A stretch of 32,767 nt of DNA, from NCBI GenBank assembly GCA_003648635.1, contig QMPQ01000012.1:1-32767 (forward strand), written 5' to 3'. Shown here in pieces: positions 9,897-19,683 of this stretch. Numbering within the stretch: position 1 is the first letter of the stretch; every line of letters starts with the position of its first letter. Position numbers and translations under genes: made by a program. Under the pieces are notes generated by a model that made no database searches, was not told the DNA's origin, and saw only the letters and a list, made by a program, of their open reading frames with translations. The DNA is from Bacteroidota bacterium (GTDB lineage: Bacteria; Bacteroidota; Bacteroidia; Bacteroidales; GCA-2748055).

Positions 9897-10869
9897 ACAG
9901 TCGCCACGAATTATCTATATGGGAACTCCTGGTTTTGCCGTGGGCCCCCTCCGCTTACTGCTTGAGTCTGCATGCAATGTGGTAGGGGTGATTACTGCAC
10001 CGGACCGCCGGGCTGGACGGGGTAAGAAGATCAGCCATCCCGAAGTGAAGAGCTATATTCTCAGCCATAAGAAGAGCATTCCTGTTCTTCAGCCTGAGTC
10101 CCTGAAAGATCCCGTATTTTTAGAGGAACTTCGTGCATTGAAGCCAGATTTGCAGATAGTTGTGGCATTCCGGATGTTGCCAGAAGTGGTGTGGAGCATC
10201 CCCTCCCTGGGGACCTTTAACCTGCATGCTTCTTTGCTTCCGCAGTATCGTGGTGCTGCCCCTATCAATCACGTCCTGATAAACGGGGAAAAAGAGACCG
10301 GCGTCACCACATTTTTCATCGATGAACAGATCGATACAGGCAAGATCTTACTCCAGGAGCATACAGCTATCGGAGAAGATGAGACAGCAGGGGAACTGCA
10401 TGACAGACTAATGGAACTGGGAGCCGGGCTGGTACTTGAAACGGTCCATCAGATTTCCGGCGCACATCTGGAAGCAAGGTCACAGGATCTCTATATGGAT
10501 ACAGGTACCGGCTTAAACCTGGCCCCAAAGATATTTAAAGAGAACTGCCGTATTGACTGGAAATTGCCTGGAGAAAAGCTGAAAAACCTGATTCGCGGAC
10601 TCAGTCCCTACCCGGGTGCTTTTACCATGCTGGAAAGGGAAACAGGGGAAGCCCTGCAATGCAAAATTTTCAAAGCCACTTTTGAAGAAGTTCCCCATCA
10701 GCATGCTCCCGGTACCATCTCCACCGATGGCAAACGCTCACTAAAAGTGTCCGTCAAGGATGGTCTGATCCATATTCACACCATTCAGCAGGAGGGAAAA
10801 CGAAAAATGGATATCAGGGATTTTCTAGCAGGATTCAGCTTTGTGAGCGGGGTTTCCCGGTTTTCCTGA
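9889..10869 (+). CDS. fmt: methionyl-tRNA formyltransferase
   Basis: Internal ATG at 9889 of ORF 9769..10869: [69 protein letters not shown]; 8-nt overlap with ribBA. Confidence 0.95.
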   Translation: MSKQSPRIIYMGTPGFAVGPLRLLLESACNVVGVITAPDRRAGRGKKISHPEVKSYILSHKKSIPVLQPESLKDPVFLEELRALKPDLQIVVAFRMLPEVVWSIPSLGTFNLHASLLPQYRGAAPINHVLINGEKETGVTTFFIDEQIDTGKILLQEHTAIGEDETAGELHDRLMELGAGLVLETVHQISGAHLEARSQDLYMDTGTGLNLAPKIFKENCRIDWKLPGEKLKNLIRGLSPYPGAFTMLERETGEALQCKIFKATFEEVPHQHAPGTISTDGKRSLKVSVKDGLIHIHTIQQEGKRKMDIRDFLAGFSFVSGVSRFS

Positions 10870-11293
10870 GTTGTTTCAAATTCAGGTCGATACCTTCTGT
10901 TAAATGGTAGTAGAGCCTTAGTGCATTAATAAATTGCAACTGGTAAGAGCGCGAGTACCTGCCCGAAACAAAAAACTCAAAATTATAATCCTCAATCGCT
11001 CCCATGCTGATCTCACGAGGTTCAATTCCATCAAAATGTTCGAAGAAGCGTTTGACCATAAACAGATAGCTCTTTCTCGATTTTTCAGAGTAGCCCTCCT
11101 TTTCCAGCTGCCTTACATAGAAGTCCAGGTTGACACCATCTTCCTTCTGAGGATGTCTGAAGAGGGATGAAATGGAATGCCACCAATCGGGAGAGTTCTT
11201 TTTAGAAGTGATTTCACCAAAAAAATCGATGCGTGTTTGCCGGCCATCCGGGGGAAGGATCATTCGAATAGGCGCTGATTCTGCTTCGGCCAT
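10835..11293 (-). CDS. stand-alone phage-integrase SAM-like (core-binding) N-terminal domain protein, no catalytic domain
   Basis: [97 protein letters not shown] matches the tyrosine recombinase N-terminal domain and ends where the catalytic domain would begin. Confidence 0.8.
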   Translation of the reverse strand: MAEAESAPIRMILPPDGRQTRIDFFGEITSKKNSPDWWHSISSLFRHPQKEDGVNLDFYVRQLEKEGYSEKSRKSYLFMVKRFFEHFDGIEPREISMGAIEDYNFEFFVSGRYSRSYQLQFINALRLYYHLTEGIDLNLKQLRKTGKPRSQS

Positions 11294-11340
11294 GATACAG
11301 TTTTAATACAAATTTAAGCTACCTTGAGACCAATGTAAAG

Positions 11341-11355
11341 TTTTGACAGTCAAAA
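11341..11355. promoter_or_regulatory. odd palindrome TTTTGAC-A-GTCAAAA in a divergent intergenic region
   Basis: Perfect 7-bp arms between the divergent SAM-like gene and the DUF4251 gene; possible operator. Confidence 0.35.
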
Positions 11356-11430
11356 TGATTAACATGTTTTGAACATTTTGCGTCATTTCAAGGTCTATAT
11401 GACCACAGCTACGTAAAAAGAACAATACAA

Positions 11431-11928
11431 ATGAAAACAGGAATCCTGGCCTTAATCACAACAGCCATCGTACTTTCGGCTTGCTCCGCTTCATCTTCCA
11501 CTGCAAAAAAGGAAAAAAATGCAGCTGCATTTGAGCAAACTGCATCCCTGATTGAAAACGGAAACTATCTGTTCACCGTCAGATCTGCCTCTCCATCGGG
11601 AGGCAAAACCATTCAGATTACTTCGGAATATACACTGAAGGCCTCAGATGGTAATTTCGAAGCCCACCTCCCCTATTTTGGCCGGGCCTATTCAGGTGGA
11701 TATGGTGAAAGCCAAAGCGTAGAGTTTAATGGTGAGCCGGAAGACCTCGAGATCGCCAGGAAAGAAAATAAGAACAATATCTCCGTGAGTTTCACCATCA
11801 AATCAGGATCGGATCAGTATACAGTCAATCTGGTAGTGGGAGCGTCCGGATATGGAACCCTGACAATCTCTAATCCAAAGAAACAGTCCATCACGTATTA
11901 CGGGCTCGCAAGCGAATTAAAAGACTAA
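11431..11928 (+). CDS. DUF4251 domain-containing lipoprotein
   Basis: Lipobox TAIVLSACSA; body LIENGNYLFTVRSASPSGGKTIQITSEYTLKASDGNFEAHLPYFGRAYSGGYGESQSVEFNG typical of DUF4251. Confidence 0.85.
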   Translation: MKTGILALITTAIVLSACSASSSTAKKEKNAAAFEQTASLIENGNYLFTVRSASPSGGKTIQITSEYTLKASDGNFEAHLPYFGRAYSGGYGESQSVEFNGEPEDLEIARKENKNNISVSFTIKSGSDQYTVNLVVGASGYGTLTISNPKKQSITYYGLASELKD

Positions 11929-12932
11929 TGCTCGAAGCGGAACTGCATCTCTTCCTCTTCATACTGTTCTTGTGAGGGTTCGAGTTTTAATACAGGTTCC
12001 CGCTTCTTCCTTCTGAGATAAATGTCTGTGGCTTCCAGAGGTTGCTCACCCTCCATCAGGTGGTTTTTCCTGTAAAGGTGTTTCAATTTCACCCCGTAAA
12101 TCTGGGAGATATCATACATGGTCTGACCAAATTCCACCCTGTGGATCTCATTGCCTGGTGCTGCCTTTTTTCTTTTTGGCTGAAGATAGATGATGCTTCC
12201 CGTTTCCAGTTTTGCGCCCTTGTAGAGGTTGTTATACTTGTAGATCTCATTCTTGTAAAGTCCCAACTCTGCCCTCAGCGATTCCGGGGTATCCCCGGGT
12301 TCTGACAGGATGTATTCGATCCTGTTATTCAAAAGAACCTTCCTTTTTGTCGTGGCACCCTGGCCGGCCAGGTAAGAGGTGGTATCGATGCCATCAAGAC
12401 TTCCGTTTAACACCATCAGATCGTACTGGTAAAGCTGATTCTCCTCAATAATCCTGATAAGCAGGGTCGCATAATTATTAGCAGTGGCATACCCGGCTGC
12501 TTTCAATCCCTTAGCCCAACCCCTGTAGTCGTGCGGACTGATCTCAAAGAGTGAAGCGTACCTGGATTTTGTGGTAAGAAACTGGCTATGGTCCATATAG
12601 GAATCGTAGGCTGAAGGGTAAGATCTGAAACACTCATGCCGTTTGTCATCATCATGGTAAATCTTTTTTCCAGTCCAGTCATGGCATTTGATCCCAAAAT
12701 GATTGTTTCCCCTGTTAGCCAGTGTACTATTTCCGTTATTTGACTCCAGACATCCCTGGGCCAGAGTGATACTGGCAGGTATTCCTACCCTGTGCATCTC
12801 CCGCATGGCCAACTCTGAAAAATCCGCGATATATTTCTCCCTGGTGATCTTCTGTCCATTAAGCATAAGGCCCGACAGAGCTAACAGCAATATGAGATGT
12901 GCTGTCTTTATGGTAAGTGATGATTTCAACAA
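11925..12932 (-). CDS. glucosaminidase (FlgJ-like) domain protein with LysM-like C-terminal region
   Basis: YIADFSELAMREMHRVGIPASITLAQGCLESNNGNSTLANRGNNHFGIKCHDWTGKKIYHDDDKRHECFRSYPSAYDSYMDHSQFL; C-terminal HRVEFGQTMYDISQIYGVKLKHLYRKN. Confidence 0.92.
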   Translation of the reverse strand: MLKSSLTIKTAHLILLLALSGLMLNGQKITREKYIADFSELAMREMHRVGIPASITLAQGCLESNNGNSTLANRGNNHFGIKCHDWTGKKIYHDDDKRHECFRSYPSAYDSYMDHSQFLTTKSRYASLFEISPHDYRGWAKGLKAAGYATANNYATLLIRIIEENQLYQYDLMVLNGSLDGIDTTSYLAGQGATTKRKVLLNNRIEYILSEPGDTPESLRAELGLYKNEIYKYNNLYKGAKLETGSIIYLQPKRKKAAPGNEIHRVEFGQTMYDISQIYGVKLKHLYRKNHLMEGEQPLEATDIYLRRKKREPVLKLEPSQEQYEEEEMQFRFEH

Positions 12933-13098
12933 TTTTCCCCTCCTTCTATTCTGTGAAACTTAATGGCTAAAAATAGAAATATGCAGTCCATTATCTCCCG
13001 GGAGTTTTAAACAATCTACTTCTATTAACGTCCGTTGATAACAAAATCTTATACCGTTCATATATTCAGTAACTTTATTTTCAAATTAAGCTTAAACC

Positions 13099-13581
13099 AT
13101 GAAACAGAGGGCATATACGGTCAGGATGTATGAATATGACCGACTCGATGAGCTATCGGAAGAGCAGGTTCTTTTAGTAAACAGCGCCATCAAAGCAGCA
13201 CGGGATGCCTATGCCCCGTATTCGGAATATCATGTGGGTGCCGCACTTCGTCTGGCCAATGGTGAAATTATTATTGGCAGCAATCAGGAAAATGCTGCCT
13301 ACCCCTCAGGGCTCTGTGCTGAACGGGTAGCCATCTTCTATGCGGGGGCCCGTCACCCTGATGTTGCAGTCCAATCCATCGCCATTGCGGCCATCCGGGA
13401 GGGGATACTGCAAGAAGGGCCTGTTGCGCCCTGTGGTGCATGCCGGCAGGTCCTGTATGAAAAGGAAAGCCAGGGAGAAGTTCCTATGGAATTAATCCTT
13501 TATGGTAGTAAAATGATTCAGGTGCTGAATAAGGTAACAGACTTGCTGCCACTTCCCTTTAAACTGGAGGATCTTTCTTAA
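13099..13581 (+). CDS. cdd: cytidine deaminase
   Basis: AYAPYSEYHVGAALRLANGEIIIGSNQENAAYPSGLCAERVAIF; PCGACRQVL. Confidence 0.95.
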   Translation: MKQRAYTVRMYEYDRLDELSEEQVLLVNSAIKAARDAYAPYSEYHVGAALRLANGEIIIGSNQENAAYPSGLCAERVAIFYAGARHPDVAVQSIAIAAIREGILQEGPVAPCGACRQVLYEKESQGEVPMELILYGSKMIQVLNKVTDLLPLPFKLEDLS

Positions 13582-14269
13582 AGAAAACCGGGAAAATATC
13601 CATTTTCGGATAGGGGGCCACCACTTCAATCTGCTCTTTCTTTACCGGATGAACAAAGGCGATCCGTCGGGCATGCAGACTAATGCCCCCATTGGGATTT
13701 GATCTGCGGGCCCCATATTTCCTGTCCCCTTTTATAACGCTGCCAATTCCTGAAAGCTGTGCCCTGATCTGGTGATGACGACCTGTCTCCAATACAATCT
13801 CCAGCAAATGATAACGATCAGAAGAGGCCACTTTCCGGTAGTGGAGACGGGCATGTTTGGAGCTGCTTACCTCCGTGTTGTGCACATAACTCTTATTCTG
13901 CCTGGTGTTCCGGGTAATATAATGTTCCAGTGTGCCGGATTCGGGTTGCGGGCACTTTTCCACAATGGCATGGTAGATCTTCTCTACTTCCTTCTCCTTA
14001 AACAGGCCGGCCATCCTGCTCAGGGCCTTACTGGTTTTAGCAAAAACCACTGCTCCGCTGACCGGGCGGTCCAGTCTATGCGGAATGCCCATAAAAACAT
14101 CTCCGGGTTTATTATCACGCTCCTTGATAAACGCTTTCAACAGCTTGTCCAGTGATGCATCACCTGTTTTATCGCCCTGTACAATATGAGAGACGCGCTT
14201 ATTAACAATCATAAGGTGATTGTCCTCATACAAGATGGTCGCAGGAGGTTTAATATTGTTCATTTTCAT
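13559..14269 (-). CDS. RluA family pseudouridine synthase
   Basis: [48 protein letters not shown] catalytic motif, [13 protein letters not shown]. Confidence 0.92.
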   Translation of the reverse strand: MKMNNIKPPATILYEDNHLMIVNKRVSHIVQGDKTGDASLDKLLKAFIKERDNKPGDVFMGIPHRLDRPVSGAVVFAKTSKALSRMAGLFKEKEVEKIYHAIVEKCPQPESGTLEHYITRNTRQNKSYVHNTEVSSSKHARLHYRKVASSDRYHLLEIVLETGRHHQIRAQLSGIGSVIKGDRKYGARRSNPNGGISLHARRIAFVHPVKKEQIEVVAPYPKMDIFPVFFKKDPPV

Positions 14270-15065
14270 TTGGAAAATGCACTGATCGAACGTCGTCGAT
14301 ATAGTTTTTTACAGCGCCTTTTATCTCCATCTGCAGGTTGTGGTAGCGTCGCAGGAAGCGGGGGGAGAATTCCTGTGTGATCCCAAGCATATCATGCAAT
14401 ACCAGTACCTGACCGCACACATCGGCTCCGGCCCCGATTCCAATGGTGGGAATTTTGATACTTTTGGTCACCTCGCCCGCCAGCTTGGCCGGAATCTTCT
14501 CCAAAACCACAGCAAAACAACCTGCTTCAGCAAGGACCGCAGCATCTGTTTTTAATTTATCAGCCTCCTCCTTGTCGGTTGCCCGCACCACATAGGTCCC
14601 AAATTTATGAATGGCCTGTGGTGTTAATCCCAGGTGTCCCATCACTGGAATACCGGCAGAGAGGATCCGTTCAATGGATTCTTTGATCTCAATGCCTCCC
14701 TCCATCTTAATGGCGCTTGCGCCAGTCTCCTTCATAATTCGAATGGCCGACACCAGTGCCTCCTTCGAGTCGCCCTGGTAAGTGCCAAATGGCAAATCGA
14801 CCACTACCAGTGCCCTGCTAACGGCCCGTACCACAGATGCTGCATGGTAAATCATATTATCCAGGGTAATGGGCAAGGTAGTCTGGTGACCAGCCATTAC
14901 ATTGGATGCCGAGTCTCCCACAAGAATTACATCAATGCCTGCCTGATCCAGGAGACGGGCAAATGAGTAATCATAGGCGGTCAACATAGCGATCTTCTCC
15001 CCCTTAAGCTTCATGGCCAGAAGCACATGGGTGGTTACACGTTTAACATTCGAGTGCAGCGTCAT
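14250..15065 (-). CDS. panB: 3-methyl-2-oxobutanoate hydroxymethyltransferase
   Basis: ORF 14250..15122, internal ATG at 15065 preferred: [87 protein letters not shown]. Confidence 0.95.
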   Translation of the reverse strand: MTLHSNVKRVTTHVLLAMKLKGEKIAMLTAYDYSFARLLDQAGIDVILVGDSASNVMAGHQTTLPITLDNMIYHAASVVRAVSRALVVVDLPFGTYQGDSKEALVSAIRIMKETGASAIKMEGGIEIKESIERILSAGIPVMGHLGLTPQAIHKFGTYVVRATDKEEADKLKTDAAVLAEAGCFAVVLEKIPAKLAGEVTKSIKIPTIGIGAGADVCGQVLVLHDMLGITQEFSPRFLRRYHNLQMEIKGAVKNYIDDVRSVHFPNENEQY

Positions 15066-15187
15066 GGTATTTGCATTAAGATTCTCTGCAAAGTTTACAA
15101 TAAATTTCCTTTTGACAGTCAATTTGTCAGTAAACCTGACATGAAAAAGGCAGATATTTTTGAATTATTGTGCCAATATAACATCCA

Positions 15188-15218
15188 TTGCCTGAAAATC
15201 CCGATTGGCATAATCTTG
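15188..15218 (+). promoter_or_regulatory. candidate dnaK promoter: TTG - N20 - TAATCTTG
   Basis: TTG at 15188-15190 and TAATCTTG at 15211-15218 (one mismatch to TAnnTTTG) with 20-nt spacing; upstream of dnaK ATG 15281. Confidence 0.4.
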
Positions 15219-15280
15219 GTAGGCTTTGGTATCAGCAAAATATATGAACATAAACAGAACGATATAAACAGATAATAGTT

Positions 15281-17191
15281 ATGAGTAAAATTATTGGAAT
15301 TGATTTAGGTACTACAAACTCCTGCGTGTCGGTAATGGAAGGCAATGAACCCGTTGTAATCCCCAATAGCGAAGGAAAAAGAACTACACCCTCCATGGTA
15401 GCTTTTGTTGAGAACGGAGAGCGTAAAGTGGGTGACCCGGCCAAAAGGCAGGCCATTACTAACCCCACCAAGACTGTATCCTCCATAAAACGATTCATGG
15501 GAGAGACCTTTGACAGGGTAAGCAAGGAGATCGCCCGGGTGCCCTATAAGGTTGTAAAGGGTGAAAATAACACTCCCCGTGTGCAGATTGACGACCGGAA
15601 ATACTCTCCGCAGGAAATCTCAGCCATGATACTTCAGAAAATGAAGAAGACTGCTGAGGATTATCTGGGGCATGAGGTTCAGGAGGCCGTAATTACTGTA
15701 CCAGCATATTTCAGTGACTCACAGCGCCAGGCTACTAAAGAGGCAGGAGAGATTTCCGGACTTCAGGTGAAGCGGATTATCAACGAACCTACTGCAGCCG
15801 CGCTGGCATACGGACTTGATAAGAAGACTTCCGATCTTAAAATCGCAGTATTTGACCTGGGTGGTGGTACCTTTGACATCTCCATTCTTGAATTGGGTGA
15901 TGGCGTATTTGAAGTCAAATCGACCAACGGTGATACCCACCTGGGTGGTGATGATATTGACCAGGTGATTATCGATTGGCTGGCCGATGAGTTTAAAAAA
16001 GATGAAGGTCTTGATCTGAAAAAAGATCCTATGGCCCTGCAACGCCTGAAAGAGGCCGCTGAAAAAGCCAAGATTGAATTATCCAGTGCAACCCAGACCG
16101 AGATCAACCTTCCTTATATCATGCCAGTGGATGGCGTACCCAAGCACCTGGTGAAAAGTCTGACCAGGGCCAAGTTTGAGAGCCTGGCCGACAGCCTGAT
16201 CCAGGCCGTCATAGAGCCTTGTAAAAAGGCAATGAAAGATTCTGGACTGACTAAAAGTGATATCAATGAGGTGATTCTGGTGGGAGGTTCTACCCGTATC
16301 CCCGCAATCCAGAAAGTTGTTCAGGATTTCTTTGGTAAAGCACCTTCCAAAGGGGTGAACCCCGACGAAGTTGTAGCTGTAGGAGCTGCCATCCAGGGTG
16401 GTGTCCTAACAGGTGAGGTGAAAGATGTTCTCTTGCTTGACGTAACACCACTATCACTGGGGATTGAAACCATGGGTAGTGTTAACACCAAGCTTATTGA
16501 GTCCAACACCACCATTCCTACAAAGAAAACTCAGACCTTTACCACAGCTGCAGATAACCAGCCATCGGTTGAGATTCATGTACTGCAGGGCGAAAGGGCC
16601 TTGGCCAAGGATAACAAGACCATTGGACGCTTCCACCTGGATGGCATCCCGCCATCACCACGCGGACTTCCGCAGATTGAGGTCACATTCGATATTGATG
16701 CCAACGGAATTCTGAATGTCTCTGCAAAGGATAAAGGAACCGGAAAAGAGCAAAGTATCCGTATTGAAGCTTCGTCCGGACTCTCCGACAGTGAGATCGA
16801 AAAGATGAAACAGGAGGCCCAGGAAAACGAGGAGGCTGATAAAACAGCCAAGGAACGTATCGACAAACTCAACGCAGCCGACAGTCTGATATTCCAGTCT
16901 GAGAAGCAGCTGAAAGAATTTGGCGAAAAGATCCCCGACGAGAAGAAAACTCCCATCGAGGAGGCTCTTAATACCTTGAAAGAGGCACATAAGTCAGAAG
17001 ATCTGGCTGCCATTGACCAGGCAACTGAAACCTTGAACACTGCGTGGCAGGCCGCTTCTCAGGATATGTATAATGCACAACAGCCAGGTGCCGAAGGTGG
17101 CCAGCCAGGCGGCGAAGCTGAAGGCGAACCTGCTCCTGAAAAAGGAAGCGATGATGAGGTAACCGATGTGGACTTTGAGGAGGTAAAATAG
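15281..17191 (+). CDS. dnaK: molecular chaperone DnaK (Hsp70)
   Basis: [77 protein letters not shown]-terminal [13 protein letters not shown]. Confidence 0.99.
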   Translation: MSKIIGIDLGTTNSCVSVMEGNEPVVIPNSEGKRTTPSMVAFVENGERKVGDPAKRQAITNPTKTVSSIKRFMGETFDRVSKEIARVPYKVVKGENNTPRVQIDDRKYSPQEISAMILQKMKKTAEDYLGHEVQEAVITVPAYFSDSQRQATKEAGEISGLQVKRIINEPTAAALAYGLDKKTSDLKIAVFDLGGGTFDISILELGDGVFEVKSTNGDTHLGGDDIDQVIIDWLADEFKKDEGLDLKKDPMALQRLKEAAEKAKIELSSATQTEINLPYIMPVDGVPKHLVKSLTRAKFESLADSLIQAVIEPCKKAMKDSGLTKSDINEVILVGGSTRIPAIQKVVQDFFGKAPSKGVNPDEVVAVGAAIQGGVLTGEVKDVLLLDVTPLSLGIETMGSVNTKLIESNTTIPTKKTQTFTTAADNQPSVEIHVLQGERALAKDNKTIGRFHLDGIPPSPRGLPQIEVTFDIDANGILNVSAKDKGTGKEQSIRIEASSGLSDSEIEKMKQEAQENEEADKTAKERIDKLNAADSLIFQSEKQLKEFGEKIPDEKKTPIEEALNTLKEAHKSEDLAAIDQATETLNTAWQAASQDMYNAQQPGAEGGQPGGEAEGEPAPEKGSDDEVTDVDFEEVK

Positions 17192-17210
17192 ACCTATCCC
17201 ATATGATCGA

Positions 17211-17244
17211 GAAAAAGGCTGTCACCTATGTGATGGCCTTTTTT
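17211..17244 (+). terminator. intrinsic terminator downstream of dnaK
   Basis: AAAAAGGCTGTCAC-CTAT-GTGATGGCCTTTTT pairs over 14 positions including two G-T wobbles, with an A-rich 5' and T-rich 3' side. Confidence 0.85.
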
Positions 17245-17298
17245 GTTTCCTTGCGATGACGAAGAGTAGGAAGTCTCTTTTTCGCTATATTTGACCTT

Positions 17299-18054
17299 AT
17301 GATCAGAATACTAACAATCTGTTTGTTTCTAAGCGGGGGGCTCTCCTTGCAGGGGCAGAACCTGGTTGATGAAGAAGGGCGGAAAACAGGTCACTGGAAG
17401 CTTGAATATCCAAATGGACGTACCCATTACGAAGCATTTTTCGTGGAAGGCAGTCCGGTAGGCGAAATGCTCCGCTATTATGAAAAGGGTGGGCTAAGGG
17501 CTCGCATGCTATTTGAAGAGGAGGGGAAGCGTTCTTATGCTAGCCTTTTTTATACAAGTGGGAAACCGTCTGCAGAAGGATGGTACGTGGGTCAGGTAAA
17601 GGATTCAGTATGGACCTACTACTCTGATTTTGATGGTTCAGTACGGATAAGAGAACCCTACCTTGAGGGAAAGTTGAACGGAGTAAGCCAGAGTTACTAT
17701 CCCGATGGAAAAATCTCCGAAGAGGTGGAGTGGAAAGAAAATGTAAAGGATGGAGCCTGGACACAGTATTATAAAAACGGTAATCCAAGATTATCCGGCC
17801 ACTATAAAGATGGACTACTACAGGGCTCCTATGAGGTATATTTCTCTGACAATACGATAGAAATCAGGGGGACCTATCTGGATAACCTTTCCAACGGGAC
17901 ATGGCGTTTTTATGATGAAAGCGGCAAGGAGGTCTATGTACTGGAGTATGTGAACGGGATTCCAGCCGACATTGAAAAATATGAGTTATGGTTTCAGGAC
18001 TCCCTGAAGAATTATGAAGTTATAAGCGAACCTGAAACCAATGTGCAATTCTAG
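17299..18054 (+). CDS. secreted MORN-like repeat protein (YwqK family)
   Basis: Signal peptide MIRILTICLFLSGGLSLQGQ; repeats such as GRKTGHWKLEYPNGRTHYEAFF, GKLNGVSQSYYPDGKISEEVEWKENVKDGAWTQYYKNGNPRLSGHYKDGLLQGSYEVYF. Confidence 0.85.
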   Translation: MIRILTICLFLSGGLSLQGQNLVDEEGRKTGHWKLEYPNGRTHYEAFFVEGSPVGEMLRYYEKGGLRARMLFEEEGKRSYASLFYTSGKPSAEGWYVGQVKDSVWTYYSDFDGSVRIREPYLEGKLNGVSQSYYPDGKISEEVEWKENVKDGAWTQYYKNGNPRLSGHYKDGLLQGSYEVYFSDNTIEIRGTYLDNLSNGTWRFYDESGKEVYVLEYVNGIPADIEKYELWFQDSLKNYEVISEPETNVQF

Positions 18055-18060
18055 CCTGAG

Positions 18061-19683
18061 ATGAAGAAGCTTAAACTGTTGGTTGTCATAATACTTACAT
18101 CACTGGGAGTTCAGGCCCAGGATCTTGCTCCCGGTGTATACTGGATCTATTTCAGCGATAAAGAGGGGAACTCCTACCAGATCGATCAGCCTGCTCAGTT
18201 TCTATCAGAACGGTCCGTAAACAGAAGAGCCATGCAAGGGCTGGCGGTTGACAACCGGGATCTGCCGGTAAGCTCTGCTTATCTGAATGAGATCGAAGCA
18301 ATGGGTGTTGAGATCAAGCATGTTTCCAGGTGGTTAAATGGAATCGCTATGGTCCAGATGCATGATACCACCTTTCAAAAGATTCTCCTTTTACCTTTCA
18401 CCGATACTGTGGCATGGGAGCCTGCAATGGATGAGCTCTACTTTCCGCAAAAAAGCGGCCAGGCACGATTTAACCCACCCCTTGAATCCCCTCCTGCATT
18501 TAATTACGGGGTAGCCAGGGAGCAGGTAGAGCAGGTGAGAACCTCTGGCTTGCACGATCTGGGATACACCGGCTCAGGGGTATGGATCGGAGTCCTGGAT
18601 GCTGGTTTCTATAATGTGGACAGCCTGCCTTCTTTTATTCCATTGATTGATGAAGGTCGAATCCTGGGAACCCGGAATTATGTCAACGAGTCATCCATTT
18701 ATCGTCAGAGCTCATCCCACGGCATGTCCGTCCTATCCATCATGGCCGGCGAATGGGATGGCAATATGATGGGAACTGCACCCCATGCCAGCTACCTGCT
18801 CTGCATGACGGAAAATTCCGATCAGGAGACCCGGATCGAAGAGATTGCCTGGATTGAAGCGGCGGAGTACGCAGACAGCCTGGGAGTGGATGTGATCAAT
18901 ACTTCCCTGGGATATTCCAATTTCGATGGAGTGATTTATGATTACACCTATGCTGATATGGACGGGCTTAGCACATATATCTCCAGGGCAGCGTCACTGA
19001 CAGCCTCGCGGGGAATAATTCTCTGCAATAGTGCGGGTAATGAAGGAAATGATGATTGGTTCTATATTACTGCTCCAGCCGATGCCACCGATATCCTTTG
19101 TGTGGGTGCGGTTGACAGCACCAATCTGCTTGCAAGTTTCAGTTCAAGGGGACCATCTTATGATGCCCGCATCAAACCAGATATAACAGCCATGGGTAGA
19201 GCTAGCGGTGTACAGCACAGGAGCGGGGGACTTGCACGGGGAAATGGCACTTCTTTCGCATCGCCTGTGATGACCGGCTCAGTAGCAGCCCTCTGGCAAG
19301 CCTTTCCCGAGCTTCCTGCCATTGACCTGATGCGTAAGATCAGGCAGAGTGCCCACCGGTCCATGAATCCCGATGTCAGTTATGGATTTGGAACTCCGAA
19401 TATGTTATATGCCTACCATACCATTACCCGGATCCCTGTTCATTTCAGTTCCGGTAAGATGGAAGTCTGGCCCAATCCTGCCGGAGAGCATATCACGATC
19501 AAAATATCTGAATCAGGAGAGCAGCTGGTCCGCATTTATGACCTGAATGGAAGAGTTATCTTCTCCCGGCAAATGCAGCTTCCCGGAGAGATGGCACTTC
19601 CTGAGACCCTCAACAGCGGAATCTATATCATTGAGATCCGGACCACCGGGAATATCTATCGTAGCCGCTTACTCAAACAGTAA
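18061..19683 (+). CDS. S8 family (subtilisin-like) serine peptidase with T9SS type A C-terminal sorting domain
   Basis: Catalytic blocks VWIGVLDAGF, SSHGMSVLSIMAG, GNGTSFASPVMTGSVAALW; C-terminal VWPNPAGEHITIKI...VRIYDLNGRVIFSRQM...LNSGIYIIEIRTTGNIYRSRLLKQ. Confidence 0.95.
   Translation: MKKLKLLVVIILTSLGVQAQDLAPGVYWIYFSDKEGNSYQIDQPAQFLSERSVNRRAMQGLAVDNRDLPVSSAYLNEIEAMGVEIKHVSRWLNGIAMVQMHDTTFQKILLLPFTDTVAWEPAMDELYFPQKSGQARFNPPLESPPAFNYGVAREQVEQVRTSGLHDLGYTGSGVWIGVLDAGFYNVDSLPSFIPLIDEGRILGTRNYVNESSIYRQSSSHGMSVLSIMAGEWDGNMMGTAPHASYLLCMTENSDQETRIEEIAWIEAAEYADSLGVDVINTSLGYSNFDGVIYDYTYADMDGLSTYISRAASLTASRGIILCNSAGNEGNDDWFYITAPADATDILCVGAVDSTNLLASFSSRGPSYDARIKPDITAMGRASGVQHRSGGLARGNGTSFASPVMTGSVAALWQAFPELPAIDLMRKIRQSAHRSMNPDVSYGFGTPNMLYAYHTITRIPVHFSSGKMEVWPNPAGEHITIKISESGEQLVRIYDLNGRVIFSRQMQLPGEMALPETLNSGIYIIEIRTTGNIYRSRLLKQ

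Noticed and set aside
16576-17040. 154-aa minus-strand ORF within dnaK, plus other antisense ORFs there
   Set aside because: dnaK is unambiguous; the antisense frame is Ser/Phe-rich typical shadow ORF.
17299-18054. Toxin-antitoxin system (YwqK family antitoxin annotation)
   Set aside because: Family name only; the protein has a signal peptide and MORN-like repeats, and no toxin partner is adjacent.
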